From Odiellus spinosus (lineage: Eukaryota; Arthropoda; Arachnida; Opiliones; Phalangiidae), in contig OY987231.1 of assembly GCA_963920705.1 (NCBI GenBank), positions 19,383,024-19,447,023 on the forward strand: a stretch of 64,000 bases of DNA, in the 5' to 3' direction. The translations under genes and the position numbers were made by a program. Each line of letters opens with the position of its first letter. Within the stretch, counting starts at the first letter, position 1. Below the pieces are notes generated by a model. It was not told where the DNA came from. It saw only the letters and a list, made by a program, of their open reading frames with translations, and ran no database searches. This document shows, piece by piece, positions 62,797 to 64,000 of this stretch.

Positions 62797-63137
62797 CAGA
62801 AGCCGATGAAACCCTCCTTTGAAGTCTATTACTCCCTGGTCTTGTCTACCCCTCTCTGTATGGGTTAGTTTCAAAATGCGCGATTCGTACGCCTCCTAAC
62901 GGTAGATATTTTCGGAGCGGGAGTTCGACGAGCGAATATCTCTAGCAGGCTTGGAGTTCGTCAAAAAAAAAACGTCGTCGTTTGTGGAGAGAGAGAATTT
63001 CCAATTTTCCGTAGACAGGGGGGTATGAAGTAGGACCCCTCCGATCTCGTAAAATTAGGAATTTTACCCATACAGAGAGGAGCGCTATATCGAACATTGG
63101 AGTAGTAGACTTCAAAGGAGGATTTCATCTACTTCTG
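62797..63137 (+). mobile_element. Family A element, copy 16 (mostly A2)
   Basis: 341 bp; duplication GTCACAG left, GTCATAG right (one mismatch). The left end is of the A1 type and the right end of the A2 type (CTACTTCTG). Confidence 0.92.
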
Positions 63138-63299
63138 GTCATAGTCAGGGCCTCAAGCCGATAATAAAAAAAATTTCAATATGAAAAATAGGATTCCTCT
63201 GGCATAATCATAGGATTTTATAGGACCTTTTCTATAATATTATAGGATTATATGGGACACTTCTTATATTTCACTAGTTTTAGACAGTAATGAAAAGAA

Positions 63300-63640
63300 T
63301 AAAGCGTTGAGGTAATTTTGGAACTTTTGCTTAATTTGTATCTAGTGGCGAGTCAGAATTTTATTGTTCGAAATTAAGAATGGAATGTCTACTTTCTAAC
63401 GGTGCAATCAGTTTTGCTCTAGGAGATTGTAATGAAAAGTTACGGCCATTTAAAGATAGGGGTTATTTTTGAACTTTTGCTCAATTTGTATCTAGTGGCA
63501 AGGCATCCTCTTCGAGTGGCGAGGCATAATTTTATTATTCGAAATTAATGAACGGAATGTCTACTTTCTAACAGTGCAATCAGTTTTGCTCTAGGAGATC
63601 ACAGCGAAATGTTACGGCCGTTTCAAGATACGGGTCTAGA
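63300..63640. repeat. Satellite-like tandem repeat, two units
   Basis: The motif GGAATGTCTACTTTCTAAC occurs twice about 172 bp apart, each followed by GTGCAATCAGTTTTGCTCTA and GTTACGGCC. Same family as 27970-28430. Confidence 0.8.
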
Positions 63641-63677
63641 GAGGAGTAATATTAGTTCTTGATATTATATGAGAGAT

Positions 63678-63872
63678 CAGAAGCCGATGAAACCCTCCTT
63701 TGAAGTCTACTACTCCAAGGCTGCTAGAGATATTCGCTCGACGAGCTCCCGCTCCGAAAACATCTACCGTTAGGAGGCGTACGAATCGCGCCTTTTGAGA
63801 ATAACCCATACAGAGAGGGGTAGACAAAACCCGGGAGTAATAGACTTCAAAGGAGGGTTTCATCGGCTTCTG
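63678..63872 (-). mobile_element. Family A element, copy 17 (internally deleted)
   Basis: 195 bp; duplication GAGAGAT. About 142 bp are missing between two occurrences of ACTCCAA, while both terminal repeats are intact. Confidence 0.93.
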
Positions 63873-64000
63873 GAGAGATGTATATACTGAATTTCGTGAG
63901 AGAAGCAGCAAGTTCATTGGCCGAGATTAAAACATATATATATTTCTTGTTGAAAACTCTACTCTCTTAACACCTATTAGTGATATAAACGGGGGCCCCG

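Noticed and set aside
29102-63917. Many 60-125 residue frames containing KPSFEVYYS, VRLLTVDVFGAG and similar as a new protein family
   Set aside because: All are family A element copies read in one or other direction; the shared ends come from the terminal inverted repeat, and no splice or start context supports translation.

Overview
This window looks like invertebrate nuclear DNA. It is AT-rich, its genes are split by spliceosomal introns, and most of it is repeats. A short (CCTAA)n run at 60132-60153 matches the arthropod-type TTAGG telomere unit, so an arthropod is possible but not shown.

Genes occupy only the left 17 kb. At 482-9362 (+) lie the last 12 coding exons of a follistatin-like protein of the FSTL4/FSTL5 type (Kazal, two EF-hands, two Ig domains, FSTL5-type C-terminal domain). 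The first exon or exons, with the signal peptide, lie left of the window. At 12782-16902 (-), convergent with it, lie the last two coding exons of a coiled-coil protein I do not recognise. Its start is not certain; one weak candidate start exon lies at 25404-25409, about 8.5 kb upstream.

From about 17 kb to the end I find no convincing gene. The region is filled with non-autonomous DNA elements and tandem arrays. The main one is family A: 17 copies of about 336 bp with terminal inverted repeat CAGAAGCCGATGAAACCC, every one between 7-bp target duplications. Two unrelated families also have 7-bp duplications and CA...TG ends: B (418 bp, two copies, with a TTCG-loop hairpin in each end) and C (281 bp, two copies). 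A separate group ends in TTAA + AGGGAGAATG-like repeats and has TTAA at its borders. One family A copy is nested in a TTAA element.

Tandem arrays include a 30-bp array (23.65-25.07 kb) containing a recent 360-bp block duplication, a 28-bp array inside a TIR-bounded element (35.14-36.42 kb), a second unrelated 30-bp array (53.0-53.6 kb), a 42-bp array (56.6-56.8 kb), and a 160-190 bp satellite found at both 28 kb and 63 kb. No transposase, reverse transcriptase, tRNA, rRNA or CRISPR was seen. The strongest candidate for something undescribed is the group of three unrelated-looking element families that share 7-bp target duplications.
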